DNA from: Alectoria sarmentosa
Lineage: Eukaryota; Ascomycota; Lecanoromycetes; Lecanorales; Parmeliaceae
Reading direction: 5' to 3'
Length of the DNA stretch: 10,706 nt
NCBI GenBank assembly: GCA_009733775.1
Contig: WOGZ01000628.1
Span: forward strand, 1 to 10,706
The translations under genes and the position numbers were made by a program. The notes under the pieces were generated by a model, which did not search any database, was not told the origin of the DNA, and saw only the letters and a list, made by a program, of their open reading frames with translations. This document shows, one piece after another, positions 1 to 8,000 of this stretch (the first letter of the stretch is position 1; the number at the start of each line of letters is the position of its first letter).

Positions 1-55
<55 letters not shown>
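1..55. repeat. (GA)n dinucleotide microsatellite
   Basis: A perfect GA dinucleotide run of about 27 units begins at the first base and ends at the T at 56. Its true length is unknown because it reaches the window edge. On the minus strand it is a (TC)n tract directly downstream of the VOC-family reading frame, so it is either in that gene's second intron or interrupts its coding sequence. Confidence 0.98.
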
Positions 56-58
<3 letters not shown>

Positions 59-61
59 TAC

Positions 62-612
62 CTCCATCTTCTGCTCCTGAAACGTCTTGAGCACTCCATC
101 CACGGGCGCATCGGTCAGGAAACACAAATCCCCGCTGCCGGGTTGCACGGATCGTGCCTTGGGCTCGAACTCGCGGCCGGCTTGGTGGAGGTTGATCTTT
201 TTGGGGAACCGAAGACGAGTGCGTGTCTAGCGCCTGTCAGAGTTTGTGTGTGAGCTCGGTGATTGGGACATTGATTGCACATGCGATTGAAGAGTTGGAA
301 GCTTGGAAAAGTCGGTTGGAGGTTTTTCTACATGGCAACGCGGAAAGGGGGGGATGGAAAGAAAGTAAGTATATAATGTCACATCGATGAGTGCCTGCAC
401 GTAAGGATTTTAAATCGATGGATCGGATGGGCTGGAAGGGAAGTATTGGCGGTCTGAGTACTCTACCGTTCAACTCCTCCATCTTTGGGGGATGTGAAGA
501 CTTCGTGCTTCATGCCCAACAGCTTTTCGTAGAACTTAACGGTTGCCGGAACGGAGGAGCGCACCGTCAGAACGATGTGGTTGAGAGCTCTTACGACAAT
601 CTTGAACGGCAT
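62..612 (-). pseudogene. Glyoxalase/VOC-family protein, frameshifted and 3'-incomplete
   Basis: Seen: exon 1 (612-467) starts at an ATG and encodes a typical VOC opening: LNHIVLTVRS, then VKFYEKLLGMKHE, ending in VER. A donor GTAGAG at 466 and an acceptor CTAG ending at 227, with a CTGAC branch site 9 bases before the acceptor's end, define a 240-bp intron. Splicing gives ERHALVFGS, as in GLOD5-like fungal proteins. The frame then breaks inside the run C4A5 (minus strand; plus 198-206): the upstream frame reads FGSP, while the next frame carries KINLHQAGREFEPKA and PGSGDLCFLT. Two bases too many, or one too few, explains this; one fewer C and one fewer A would restore the usual GSQKINLH spacing. 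The frame continues to MEV at about 58-66 and meets the (TC)n tract, where family similarity stops. AG|GTACGA at 61-56 could be a second donor. Known: VOC proteins bind a metal through paired beta-alpha-beta-beta-beta modules; GLOD5-like substrates are unclear. Inference: a decayed gene, or a sequencing error in the homopolymer. Family call about 0.85; broken status about 0.65. Confidence 0.75.
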
Positions 613-1183
613 GAAATAGTCTGTCGTCTCCTTTCAACATGAGGAGAAATGATAAGCGTCCCAGAGTCCCTCCTCAGCTTAGTGTTTTCGCTAGTGGTAT
701 CGAAGTGGAAGACAGTATTAATACATTAAAGTACGATTTGGCTTTGCAGACAACTCCTCGATCTTAAGATACCATGACATGATCTTTTTTTGAGGACTAC
801 TCTTCTCTATGCTGTAATATTCTGACTGAATTTCTGCTCCTGCTCTATAATGGGCCGTTCCTGATGTCACCTATGAAACCGATGTCACGGTGAGACGGTT
901 TGAGATTGACATCGAAAGAAATCATTCAAAAGAGCTGTGTCATCGAACAGCGATCCAGGAAGTCAATTTGGAAGTTGACGATTCTGCGATAGATGTTGTG
1001 AAGGAGTCCGTGTAGAAGTGAAATGCCGCGTATTAAAAAGGGCAAGATTCAAGTGATGAGGGTTGAATATTTGTTCCTTGGTATTGAAATGGGTAGCGTA
1101 GCGATCTCGAATCATTTTTCAGCAGGCACTTCTACCATGGCAGAACACACGAGTAGAAGACAAGACGCTGCTTCAGACACTCT
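613..1183. other. Intergenic: VOC promoter side and deaminase 3' side
   Basis: About 570 bases lie between the end of the deaminase frame and the VOC start codon, both on the minus strand. I see no recognisable gene. A minus-strand ATG at 640-638 is out of frame with the VOC start and would open a short upstream ORF overlapping it. A stretch at about 850-1016 (plus) stays open for some 55 codons without an ATG and is not recognised. Confidence 0.5.
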
Positions 1184-1615
1184 TCATCCTTGACGTGGGT
1201 CTTCGAGAGAATACTGAAGGGTCAATGCATGTTCCCTTTTCTTGAGGCAAAGAGCCTTTGATCCAAACGCCGCACCACCTTGAACGACTTTGTCGCAGTC
1301 ACTGTCCAGTGTACCCAGATCAACACAATCGTAGCCTTCGTCATCGGCTTCAATCTGGACACCCCAAGCAAGACATCTGACTTGGACCCAACAAGGATCC
1401 CATGCGGCAGAGGTATGATCGTTGGAATCCGCACGCCGCCAATCGCTCGACACATGCAAAGTGATCTTATCGGTTCGCACGATAAAAGTCTCGCTCGGAT
1501 GAGTCAGCTTTCGATAGATTGTATCACCTCGAGTTAGAAAGTCTGACGAAGTAGCTAGCCTTGAGGGGCTCACACTTGTTCGTCTGCCTTCACTACGCGG
1601 GCTCAACCTCAGCGT

Positions 1616-1807
1616 TCCTGGTACGAGAGAAGGTTCCTGAGTTGCGTGCACATTACTAGCTGAGGCAGGTTCGACAAAAGGCTCCTGAGTCGCGTGCACG
1701 TCACCATATGTGGCAGGTCCGAGAGAAGGTTCCTGAGTCGCGTACATGTAATCATCTGTGGCAGGTTCGAGAAATGGTCCCTGAAATGCGCACGTAGAAA
1801 TATCTAT
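1616..1807 (-). repeat. 48-bp coding tandem repeat, 4 copies (16 residues each)
   Basis: Four 48-bp units lie in frame in the deaminase gene; the GGTTCCTGA-like landmark recurs at 1632, 1680, 1728 and 1776. The three better copies share ATQEP followed by a variable Leu/Val and a Pro, preceded by a variable tetrapeptide; the first copy in protein order is degenerate (AFQGPFLEPA). The period is a multiple of three, so copy number can change without a frameshift. The repeat sits in a Ser/Pro/Glu-rich linker between the deaminase core and the C-terminal segment. Confidence 0.92.
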
Positions 1808-2293
1808 AGCGGGTCTGAAAGAAGTATCGGGATCGGCAAAAGCAGATCTCGAAGATGAAGGCTCCTCTCGCTCCCATAGTACATGATGAATAGGATCCGA
1901 AGCTTCAACGGTGCCTTCTCTTGGCTCTGCTTCAGGAATTGTAGAAGTTGACGACCAGGGCTCACGTACATGTAGAACACTCTCGTTGGGGTGGTGACTC
2001 GGAAGCCGTGCATCATTCAAAGTTTGCAGAATTTTAGCTTCCAGTACCGTATTGAAACGCTCGATTACCGAGAAGATGCGTTCGCTGGCTGCACATCCGT
2101 CCTCTGGCCACTCGGGAAGCATCCATCTATCGTAGAGCTTCCCATGTGTGCTGGGAATATGGAACTTGCCATGAGTTTTGATGAAAAGATCACATAGGTA
2201 GCAAGCGCTTTTACTGGAACAGATAGTCCGTGGGAGAGGTATATCTGGGTTACGCTCGTAATAGAATAGCAGCTGAATCTCCGCGTGGACCTT

Positions 2294-2296
2294 CTA
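2294..2296 (-). other. In-frame TAG interrupting the deaminase frame
   Basis: The frame reads Ile-Pro-TAG-Lys-Val-His-Ala-Glu with no shift on either side. The shortest GT-AG removal that could end at this TAG starts at GTGTCC and is only 24 bases, too short for a fungal intron. The bases CCT-TAGA-AGG could form a 3-bp stem with the stop in the loop. Confidence 0.9.
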
Positions 2297-2982
2297 AGGA
2301 ATGGCAGAGTTGGACACTCGTGATTGAAATTTGGTTCGTGCAGCTGGGAGAGATCCCGAAAGATGTTGCCAACGATGTTGCCAATGCGAGAGGCGAGTGA
2401 TTCGTCGAAGGACTTCATCAAAGCCGACCAGGCTGTCTGCAGCCCAGGAAGTGTCCAGTTTTGGCTCTTCCAATACTACAATCGAGATGCGCCCGAAGAT
2501 TGTGTAAGACGGGCTTCGCACGGCATTGACAAGATCGCAAGCAACGCAGTAATAGTGTCCGAGCTTGCTAACCGCTTCAGGTAGGAAAGTCTTGAGACCA
2601 GGATCGATCGATGAGGGGTTTCGGAGTATCATCTGCAGGCTTTTCACGTCGAAATCGCGAGCCTGGACGAGCAGCTCCATAAGGATATCTATGGAGAGCG
2701 CTGAAGTATGGTCATCATGAACTGCCTCAAATCGATCGAATGTCTTCAATAGTCGGTCTGATTGAGATCTTACTTTGACAAGTTTCGCATTCCCTACCTT
2801 CCCGCGTGGCTTCATGGAAGAGTCGTTCACTGATTTGTGCAACAAAGGAAGAAGGCAAGGCTTTCCAACTGTTTTCCGTGTTCTCGCAGCGTGTCTCGAT
2901 CTTAAGCGGGATAGAATCCGAGCAATGTCTAATATGACGATCTGTCGGAACAGGCTTTGCCTGACAGGGATCCTTGATCCCA

Positions 2983-3032
2983 CTACACCCCGATGTCAGG
3001 CAAAATCCGTAGTTCAGCATTCCCAGTCACAC
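2983..3032 (-). other. 50-bp spliceosomal intron of the deaminase gene
   Basis: The donor is G|GTGTGAC and the acceptor is GGTGTAG, with a CTGAC branch site (2999-2995) 12 bases before the acceptor's end. The phase-1 junction joins Arg-Gly-type sequence of exon 1 to the frame reading VGSRIPVRQ in exon 2. Without splicing, exon 1 stops at the TAG that doubles as the acceptor. Confidence 0.8.
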
Positions 3033-3408
3033 CTCTCAGCGCTGCCGTTTCAAGTGTCTTTGCAATGCCATCAAGCTTTTCCTTGATCGTTGAAAGATCG
3101 CCAGTGTTTGAAGCTAAGCGTATTGTGATTCCTTTCTTATCTGAATCTTCTTCGACGCAGACAGCCATGACCCGACGCATGTTGTCCGTTGCCGCTGAAA
3201 TAAATGAAAAGTTTTCGGCAAGTTGTCGTTCTCGTTCTGGGGCAAGCTGACGGTTTTCAACGCTCTCACGGCGGACTGTATTGTCTTTTGGCTGCTCGGG
3301 AAGGTCATTCAGGGTCCACAGCATTGTAACGTCTTCGACTAGGCGTCTCTTGATCGAATCATTGTGTGACTTGATTGGTTCGATTGGTTTGATTGATGAG
3401 TGCGACAT

Positions 3409-4691
3409 GGCTCCCCTTGTAGTCCTCGTAAAGTGGCCTCAGATCTCAGCACCTCCATTTTACGTCGCGTCGAATTTGGCTTGGCGCCGAGTTCATGCAC
3501 GTGCAGGTTCCCAATGGGCCAGTCCAAACGTCGGAGCACCGGTGTTACAATCTTCCTTGCGAGCAGATGACATATCTCGACCTATGACTGCCTGCACTCT
3601 CACCAAGACTTTTGAGGCAATGTGGACGCAAGCTATGCAACTGTAATCCTTGGCTTGAGAGCGACCATTCTTTGAAATATCACTCGTGGTGGTTTCCAAA
3701 CGTAGGAACCGGGGTAATACAAAAAACGATACCTCTTTCTCAGTGCGCATAGAATACCTACTCTGGTACTCGCGCGTAGAAATCCGGTCTGAGAGGGCGT
3801 ATGTAGTATGTACATGTGTGGGAAAGGGGTGTACATGTGTGAGATCCCGAAAGAAGCCAGCTGCATTGTTCAATGCCGGACTATCCAAATCCCGTACTCG
3901 TGAATGTGAGTGCGTGCTTTAATAATGCAAGCTACGGAACCGAACTCTGATGCAGTCCGCGAAGAGATGGCAAAATAGCATCATCTGGCCCAAGCTTCCT
4001 CAAGTGTTTGAGCGACGGGCTGATTTCTGTCAGGCACAGAGTAGGTAAGTAAAGTAGGGAGATCTGCTCCTAGATTGGGAAAACAGGCACTAGCTATACA
4101 TAGTTTACCGGCCCGCGTCCTGCCGGGTTCTTGTAATCTATTCTCCTTGCCACTATTAGTATTACGGGGTCTTTGCATGTCGGGCTCTACTATGTCAGCT
4201 ATATTATGATCTCCCTGAACAACTGAATTGCTCTCCGCCTCTTAGTAAAGACATTTGATCAATCAACGTGCTGGACTCTGGCAAGCCACTGCTCGGACCT
4301 ACTTGTACCTTAGGGGGCCAGCCCGTTGTGAAACACCCTGAGTACGCGATACGATGATTAGCTTACATTACTATACGCTGAGACTTAGAATTGCATTCCT
4401 TTGACATTCTTATTCGTACCGTTTTAAACTGTTGTCCATTTCAGCTCACGGCGTCTTTGAAAATTTTATGATGTAACTGACATCCTTCTCCATCCCCTTT
4501 CTGACCTTGTCCCACTTCCCGTTGAAAGACCAGTGCCGGACTTAAGTTGCACGATCATGTAGCCCACTCCATCTTTGTCGTCCAAGCCTCTTACCCCTCT
4601 TCAACGTCTGACTAGGTCCTCTCGGGGCTGAAATCATACATTGGAGCGTTTGGATCAAATACACTTCTTTAGAATCGTTTGCTTTTTTAAT
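3409..4691. other. Intergenic region between two divergent genes
   Basis: This 1.28-kb stretch lies between the deaminase start (minus) and the SDR start (plus), so it should hold both promoters. Open frames here are short, lack family motifs and overlap one another on both strands. Small items: a palindrome TGCACGTGCA at 3496-3505, a direct repeat of GTACATGTGTG at about 3810-3841, and a GC-rich potential hairpin CCGGC/GCCGG at 4108-4126. I cannot identify a transposon, though old repeat debris is possible. Confidence 0.5.
3496..3505. promoter_or_regulatory. Palindromic E-box (CACGTG) near deaminase start
   Basis: TGCACGTGCA is a perfect 10-bp palindrome about 90 bases upstream of the deaminase ATG. 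CACGTG is the core bound by fungal bHLH factors. The position is suitable for a promoter element, but a six-base core occurs by chance often enough that this is weak support. Confidence 0.25.
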
Positions 4692-5330
4692 ATGCCGCAA
4701 CTCACTTGGCTTGTTACCGGCACCTCGTCTGGCTTTGGGGAGCAATTCGTCCCCAGAATTTTGGCAAAAGGCGACGGTGTGATAGCCACGGCTAGACGGG
4801 GACACGAGCGACTGGGAAATCTCAAGGATGCAGGTGCTGCGATCCTAGAACTTGATGTGACTGCTCCTCAGGCCGAAGTCGATGCCAAGGTTAAGGAGGC
4901 GTTGAACATCTATGGTGGAATCGATGTGCTCGTCAACAACGCAGCATACATCGAAGCCGCCCTCAATGAAGAGCTCCAGTACATCTCTACTTCTTGACAG
5001 ATCAATTCTTTTTATTCTAACAAATACTCGTTCCTATTTGGTCCCTCTAGACTACTGAAGGGTTTTGAGACGAAACTTTTCGGGCCCATTAATCTCACTT
5101 GATCTCTCCTTCCCCATTTTCGAGAAAAACGAAAAGGCATCTTCTTATTCATGAGCTCAATTGGGGCCTACACGGGTGCCGTTGGGGCGGGTACCTACTC
5201 TGCTACCAAGGGTGCTCTCGAGAATATGATTCCGTGCCATTCACCCTCGCTGTCATTCTTGCCTTGATCCTGGCTTGCTGACACATTCGATCCTAGAAGA
5301 ATATGGAAATATGCGATGAGTGGGAGGCTT
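4692..5330 (+). pseudogene. Short-chain dehydrogenase/reductase (SDR), nonsense and C-terminal decay
   Basis: Seen: the ATG at 4692 gives MPQLTWLVTGTSSGFGEQ. The TGxxxGxG cofactor motif is at residues 9-16, LDVT at 54-57 and VNNAAY at 81-86. A donor GTACAT at 4979, a CTAAC branch site and a CTCTAG acceptor ending at 5050 define a 72-bp phase-2 intron. The next exon continues KGFETKLFGPINLT, then TGA (5100-5102), then SLLPHFREKRKG, SSIGAYTGAVGAG and YSATKGALENM. Catalytic Ser132, Tyr145 and Lys149 are therefore still encoded, after the stop. Beyond about 5235 the frame no longer matches; DPGLL in another frame (about 5264-5278) may be the usual PG segment displaced by a small deletion and frameshift. 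Known: classical SDRs are about 250-300-residue NAD(P)-dependent oxidoreductases; ATARR at 32-36 suggests NADP preference. Inference: a pseudogene. A CGA (Arg) to TGA change is one C-to-T step. Substrate unknown. The 3' boundary is approximate. Confidence 0.85.
4979..5050 (+). other. 72-bp intron in the SDR relic
   Basis: GTACAT donor, TTCTAAC branch-like site and CCCTCTAG acceptor. Removing it joins EELQ to LLKGFETKLFGP in one frame, the order expected for SDR proteins. Without removal the frame ends at the TGA at 4996-4998. The retained splice signals indicate a host gene and not a retrocopy. Confidence 0.75.
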
Positions 5331-6587
5331 TCAGCAGCGATACAAAGCTAGACCCGGAGCAGTGATGCAGTCACCTCTACAAAGACTCCCGCCAGTTCTC
5401 TGAGTATTTGTCATTCATGAATTAATTGCAAAAACAAGATCATACGTTTCACCCAAATATTGAACGCAAAGCAGGCGAATGGCTCTAGAGCAGGGATACG
5501 CGTCCTCCATGAGTGGTACACTTTGTATCATAGATGCTGCTCGTAAAATGGTGACCCTTGTGTTGTTTCGCGCAATTCCCTTTGACCTAATAGCTCTTGA
5601 AACGTACATGATTTCTCGCGCTTCCAATTCAAGCCCGCGGCCTAAATTGCACCGGTGGACCCTCGTGGGCGCTGAGGAACGCTATGGGGAAGTGCTTATG
5701 CAGCTGGAGATTCGGTCTGTTCTTCTGCTGGCTGACTTTCTGAACGAGGAAGTTTAGGCACATTTTTGCGGCCATCAACCAGAACGAATCGGCTCTTTCT
5801 GTCATGAATACTGTACAAATAGTACTAAACACTTCAAAAACAACTCCCTTCTACAAAAAACAAAGATCATTTAGAGAGATGTCGTTACGATTATCAATTC
5901 TTTATGGCAACGCGTCCAAACTATATATTTTCGAAAAAGTACTTCAGAAATCTTGTCCTGAAACCTGCACAGACTTATTCTCTCCCTCTGACTGTGGCTA
6001 AATTCTCTTACCATACCCTAAACTGCCGACAATCTCTTACAGAACAGGAGCGTTTTTCGCTGTTGAACGCTCGGAATGTAGTATTTTCCACTGGGGAATG
6101 GCATCTAGAAATGAAGCCCAGATTCGGCGTAAATTAGGAAATTGCAACGCCCGACTTGCCTGCCGATTACAATTTGGCACTCGGAATTTTCAAAGTCTTT
6201 GTCAGGATGCCATACAAATCTGCCCGAAAAGTTCCTACCGATCATCCTTGTTGATCCCTTGTTCCTTGAGGCTTCGGTAAATCGGTAAGGCTTGCGCATG
6301 GTTGTGTCGTGTATTATCACGTGTTGGCAGGACCTGCTCAATGTTGACTGTCGAGTGTGTCGCGTAGCATAAAGGGCGAGGCTAACATTACTATAATATG
6401 CTAGCCTTACGATAGTTGTCAATCATTTAGTAGTTTTTGCCTCCCAGATGGCATTCAAGACGCCCATCTTCTAAATACCCGTCTTGTGAGTCCATTCAGT
6501 CGTCGGAACTTCAACTGACCAGTATCTCAGCCCTCCAGCAATTTCGATCGTACGGTGGCTGCAACCAAAGCCATAGCCAATACGATT
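5331..6587. other. Unassigned region, no recognisable gene
   Basis: About 1.25 kb between two relics. The longest frames (92 codons plus at 5479-5757, 105 codons minus at 6105-6422) have no motif, repeat or convincing composition and are probably chance. A CACGTG core at 6318-6323, a GCAGG-A-CCTGC palindrome near 6327 and the hairpin at 6379-6407 are the only structure seen. The far right may hold upstream exons of the 2EXR-like relic: its frame is open from 6519 without an ATG. Confidence 0.5.
6379..6407. repeat. Imperfect inverted repeat, 10-bp arms
   Basis: AGGCTAACAT and ATGCTAGCCT flank a 9-base AT-rich spacer, with one mismatch that could be a G-U pair in RNA. It lies in non-coding sequence about 200 bases before the 2EXR-like relic. 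It could be a cruciform, a transposon footprint or chance. Confidence 0.4.
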
Positions 6588-7451
6588 TTCCCTTTCTTAA
6601 ATCTACTAGTCGAACTTCGCCGTTGGGTGTATCGGTAACTCGTCTTTGAAGACAAACCCCGAGTCGAGCTTGTAAGCAACTAAGTTGTTGGAAACAAGCC
6701 AGACTCGATCAGATTCTATACCATTCGGGACCTCGGTATTTTTCAAGCCAGTCGCCGAACACGCGAGGAGAGTAACGCCGTATTTTACAACGAGAAACAT
6801 TTTGTTCTCTACCCTTACAGGTGGATACCGCCTTACGGCTGTCAAGGTCTTTATGGCAATAGAGCTTATCATGTGGACCACAAGCGTGTCAGAATGTTGC
6901 ACGATCTCACTCCTCCCGGTTGCTACCCTCGGGAGTTTCTTGATGGCCTAGAGCAGAGAAGAATATGGCGTCACTCACAAAACTTAGAGAAAGATTTGAG
7001 CGGACTCGGAGGCCATGCCTTGCACTACTTGCTCATGAAGTCATATGATTTCGCGTCTGCAGTTTTAGACGGCGACCAGGGATTTGGACTGAGACTCGCG
7101 GATATGGTCGAGCCTCTGAGTGAGATAAGGGGCATTCGTTTGGTGTACGTTTATTCAATGGAGGTCGTGCTTCTGTCGTATTTGAGGACTCTTGAGAAGG
7201 ACATGATGAGCAGCGGCAACGTTTCGCCACAACAGTCAATCGCCAGTCCACAAGATCCGCCAAGATCGGCATACAAAGAAGTGCAAGACAGACCCAAAGC
7301 AATGGACGAAGACAGCGAACAGGACGATCTCGTAGATCCAGACCCTCCAGTTCCCAACAGATTCTATCGCGTGCTCTGTAAGCATCCTTTATACAGGATC
7401 ACAAATTTCCTCCGCAGGTGCAGAGACTTCACGTCGAATGAAGAGGATTAG
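6588..7451 (+). pseudogene. 2EXR/F-box-like fungal hypothetical protein with two in-frame TAA codons
   Basis: Seen: one frame, without shifts, reads FPFLNLLVELRRWVYR, TAA (6636-6638), LVFEDKPRVELVSN, TAA (6681-6683), then an uninterrupted stretch to a stop at 7449-7451. The opening resembles the fungal pattern of a Leu/Pro-rich start, then ELR-x-x-IY and VF. GIFQASRRTREESNAVFY with FVL resembles the recurrent CRQIR-x-E / FY-x-x-N-x-F motif of 2EXR and F-box-like proteins. The tail is acidic and Pro/Ser-rich (about 7205-7350), ending in a basic segment. No ATG precedes the first block. Known: such proteins are abundant and variable in filamentous fungi, mostly of unknown function. Inference: a pseudogene; each TAA could be CAA after one C-to-T change. 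Alternatives: a short product from the in-frame ATG at 6894 (185 residues), or an intron from GTAACT at 6635 to TTACAG at 6820. The intron would delete motif-bearing sequence, so I think it less likely. Confidence 0.65.
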
Positions 7452-8000
7452 CTAGGAATCCAAACCGATAAAGACTTTTCCTCTAGAGACTTGTCGCCAT
7501 CTGGGTCTTCGGGAGGGTTGGAAGAGATAAGTCGTTAAGAGGGGCGGGTTATGGGCGTGTGTAGAGTGTGAGTCATTTCGAAAGATACTTATAAAGTTGA
7601 CGAGATCGGAGAATGGAGCATTGCAATTTTTTGTAGGGAGTTTCTATAAATGAATGCGTTGGACGAAGGGGAGTGGAAAGTTGGCCGCTCATGCTTTGGT
7701 CGAACCACCTTCTCAAAGTCACGTGACTCAAGCATCCCCGGCAAGTCTATTGTTAGCGACGATTGGTCACGGCACCAACAGCCTAGCCGCCGAGCGCCAA
7801 GCAAGGGGTTCCTCGGGTCACAGGCCACAAAACTTAGGTAGCCAAAAATAGTAAAGTGTAAACAATTGCACTTTTGCCTGGAACACGAGAGGAGAGAACC
7901 ACTTCCACCATCTCTCCACACTCTTCTTCCTGCGAGACAACACATTTGATCGCTCAAAATCATCTTGCAAGTGTAACGGCGCTGCTGCTCAATCACCGCA
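7452..8000. promoter_or_regulatory. Upstream region and 5' UTR of the LYAR-like gene
   Basis: About 550 bases between the 2EXR-like stop and the LYAR-like start codon. It contains TATAAA-like strings near 7591 and 7644, an ATTGG (reverse CCAAT) near 7762, the palindromic E-box at 7717-7728 and a pyrimidine-rich stretch at about 7900-7935 often seen near fungal transcription starts. Open frames here overlap on both strands and have no family features. Confidence 0.45.
7717..7728. promoter_or_regulatory. 12-bp palindromic E-box AGTCACGTGACT
   Basis: A perfect 12-bp palindrome containing GTCACGTGAC, which matches the Cbf1/CDE1-type consensus RTCACRTG on both strands. It lies about 275 bases upstream of the LYAR-like ATG. 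A promoter role is inferred from position and consensus only. Confidence 0.4.

Larger units (their letters stand above)
1184..3408 (-). pseudogene. OTT_1508-like deaminase-family protein with one in-frame TAG
   Basis: Seen: exon 1 (3408-3033) opens with an ATG, contains LVEDVTMLWTLNDLPEQP and ends in a coiled-coil-like stretch. A 50-bp intron (3032-2983; GTGTGA, branch CTGAC, TAG) joins in phase to exon 2 (2982-1184). Apart from one TAG at codon 355 (2296-2294), 724 residues read open. Residues about 145-350 form the helical N-terminal part (ARILSRLRS, KVGNAKLVK). The deaminase core follows the stop: KVHAEIQLLFYYE (H358, E360), ICSSKSACYLC (C386, C389), then KTHGKFHIPSTHGKLYDRW. Residues 518-581 are four 16-residue repeats, and the C-terminus holds a predicted beta-rich segment. 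Known: OTT_1508-like deaminases (PF14441, from memory) are zinc-dependent deaminase-fold proteins widespread in filamentous fungi; substrates are not established. H358, C386 and C389 would bind zinc, with E360 as proton shuttle. Inference: a recent pseudogene, or a stop bypassed by readthrough or editing. CAG to TAG is a one-step change. Family call about 0.9. Confidence 0.85.

Noticed and set aside
850..1016. Open stretch of about 55 codons rich in Asp, Glu and Val
   Set aside because: No start codon, no splice context and no recognised family. Two nearby copies of GATGTCAC look coincidental.
2065..2421. Minus-strand 118-codon frame overlapping the deaminase core, as a possible frameshift bypass of the TAG
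   Set aside because: The motif-bearing frame is the same before and after the TAG, so no frameshift is needed and this frame is a shadow.
3281..3646. Plus-strand 121-codon frame
   Set aside because: It is antisense to deaminase exon 1 and its promoter; the minus-strand frame has the splice sites and family motifs.
3493..3888. Minus-strand 131-codon frame upstream of the deaminase
   Set aside because: No recognisable motif, mixed composition, overlapped by frames on the other strand. It could at most be 5' untranslated sequence.
4108..4140. GC-rich hairpin and TTGTAATCTA-type sequence, considered as tRNA or transposon end
   Set aside because: No cloverleaf, A-box or B-box pair is found. Repeat debris is possible but cannot be shown from one copy.
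5479..5757. Plus-strand 92-codon frame downstream of the SDR relic
   Set aside because: Considered as the missing SDR C-terminus, but no SDR motif is present in any of its frames and spacing is too large.
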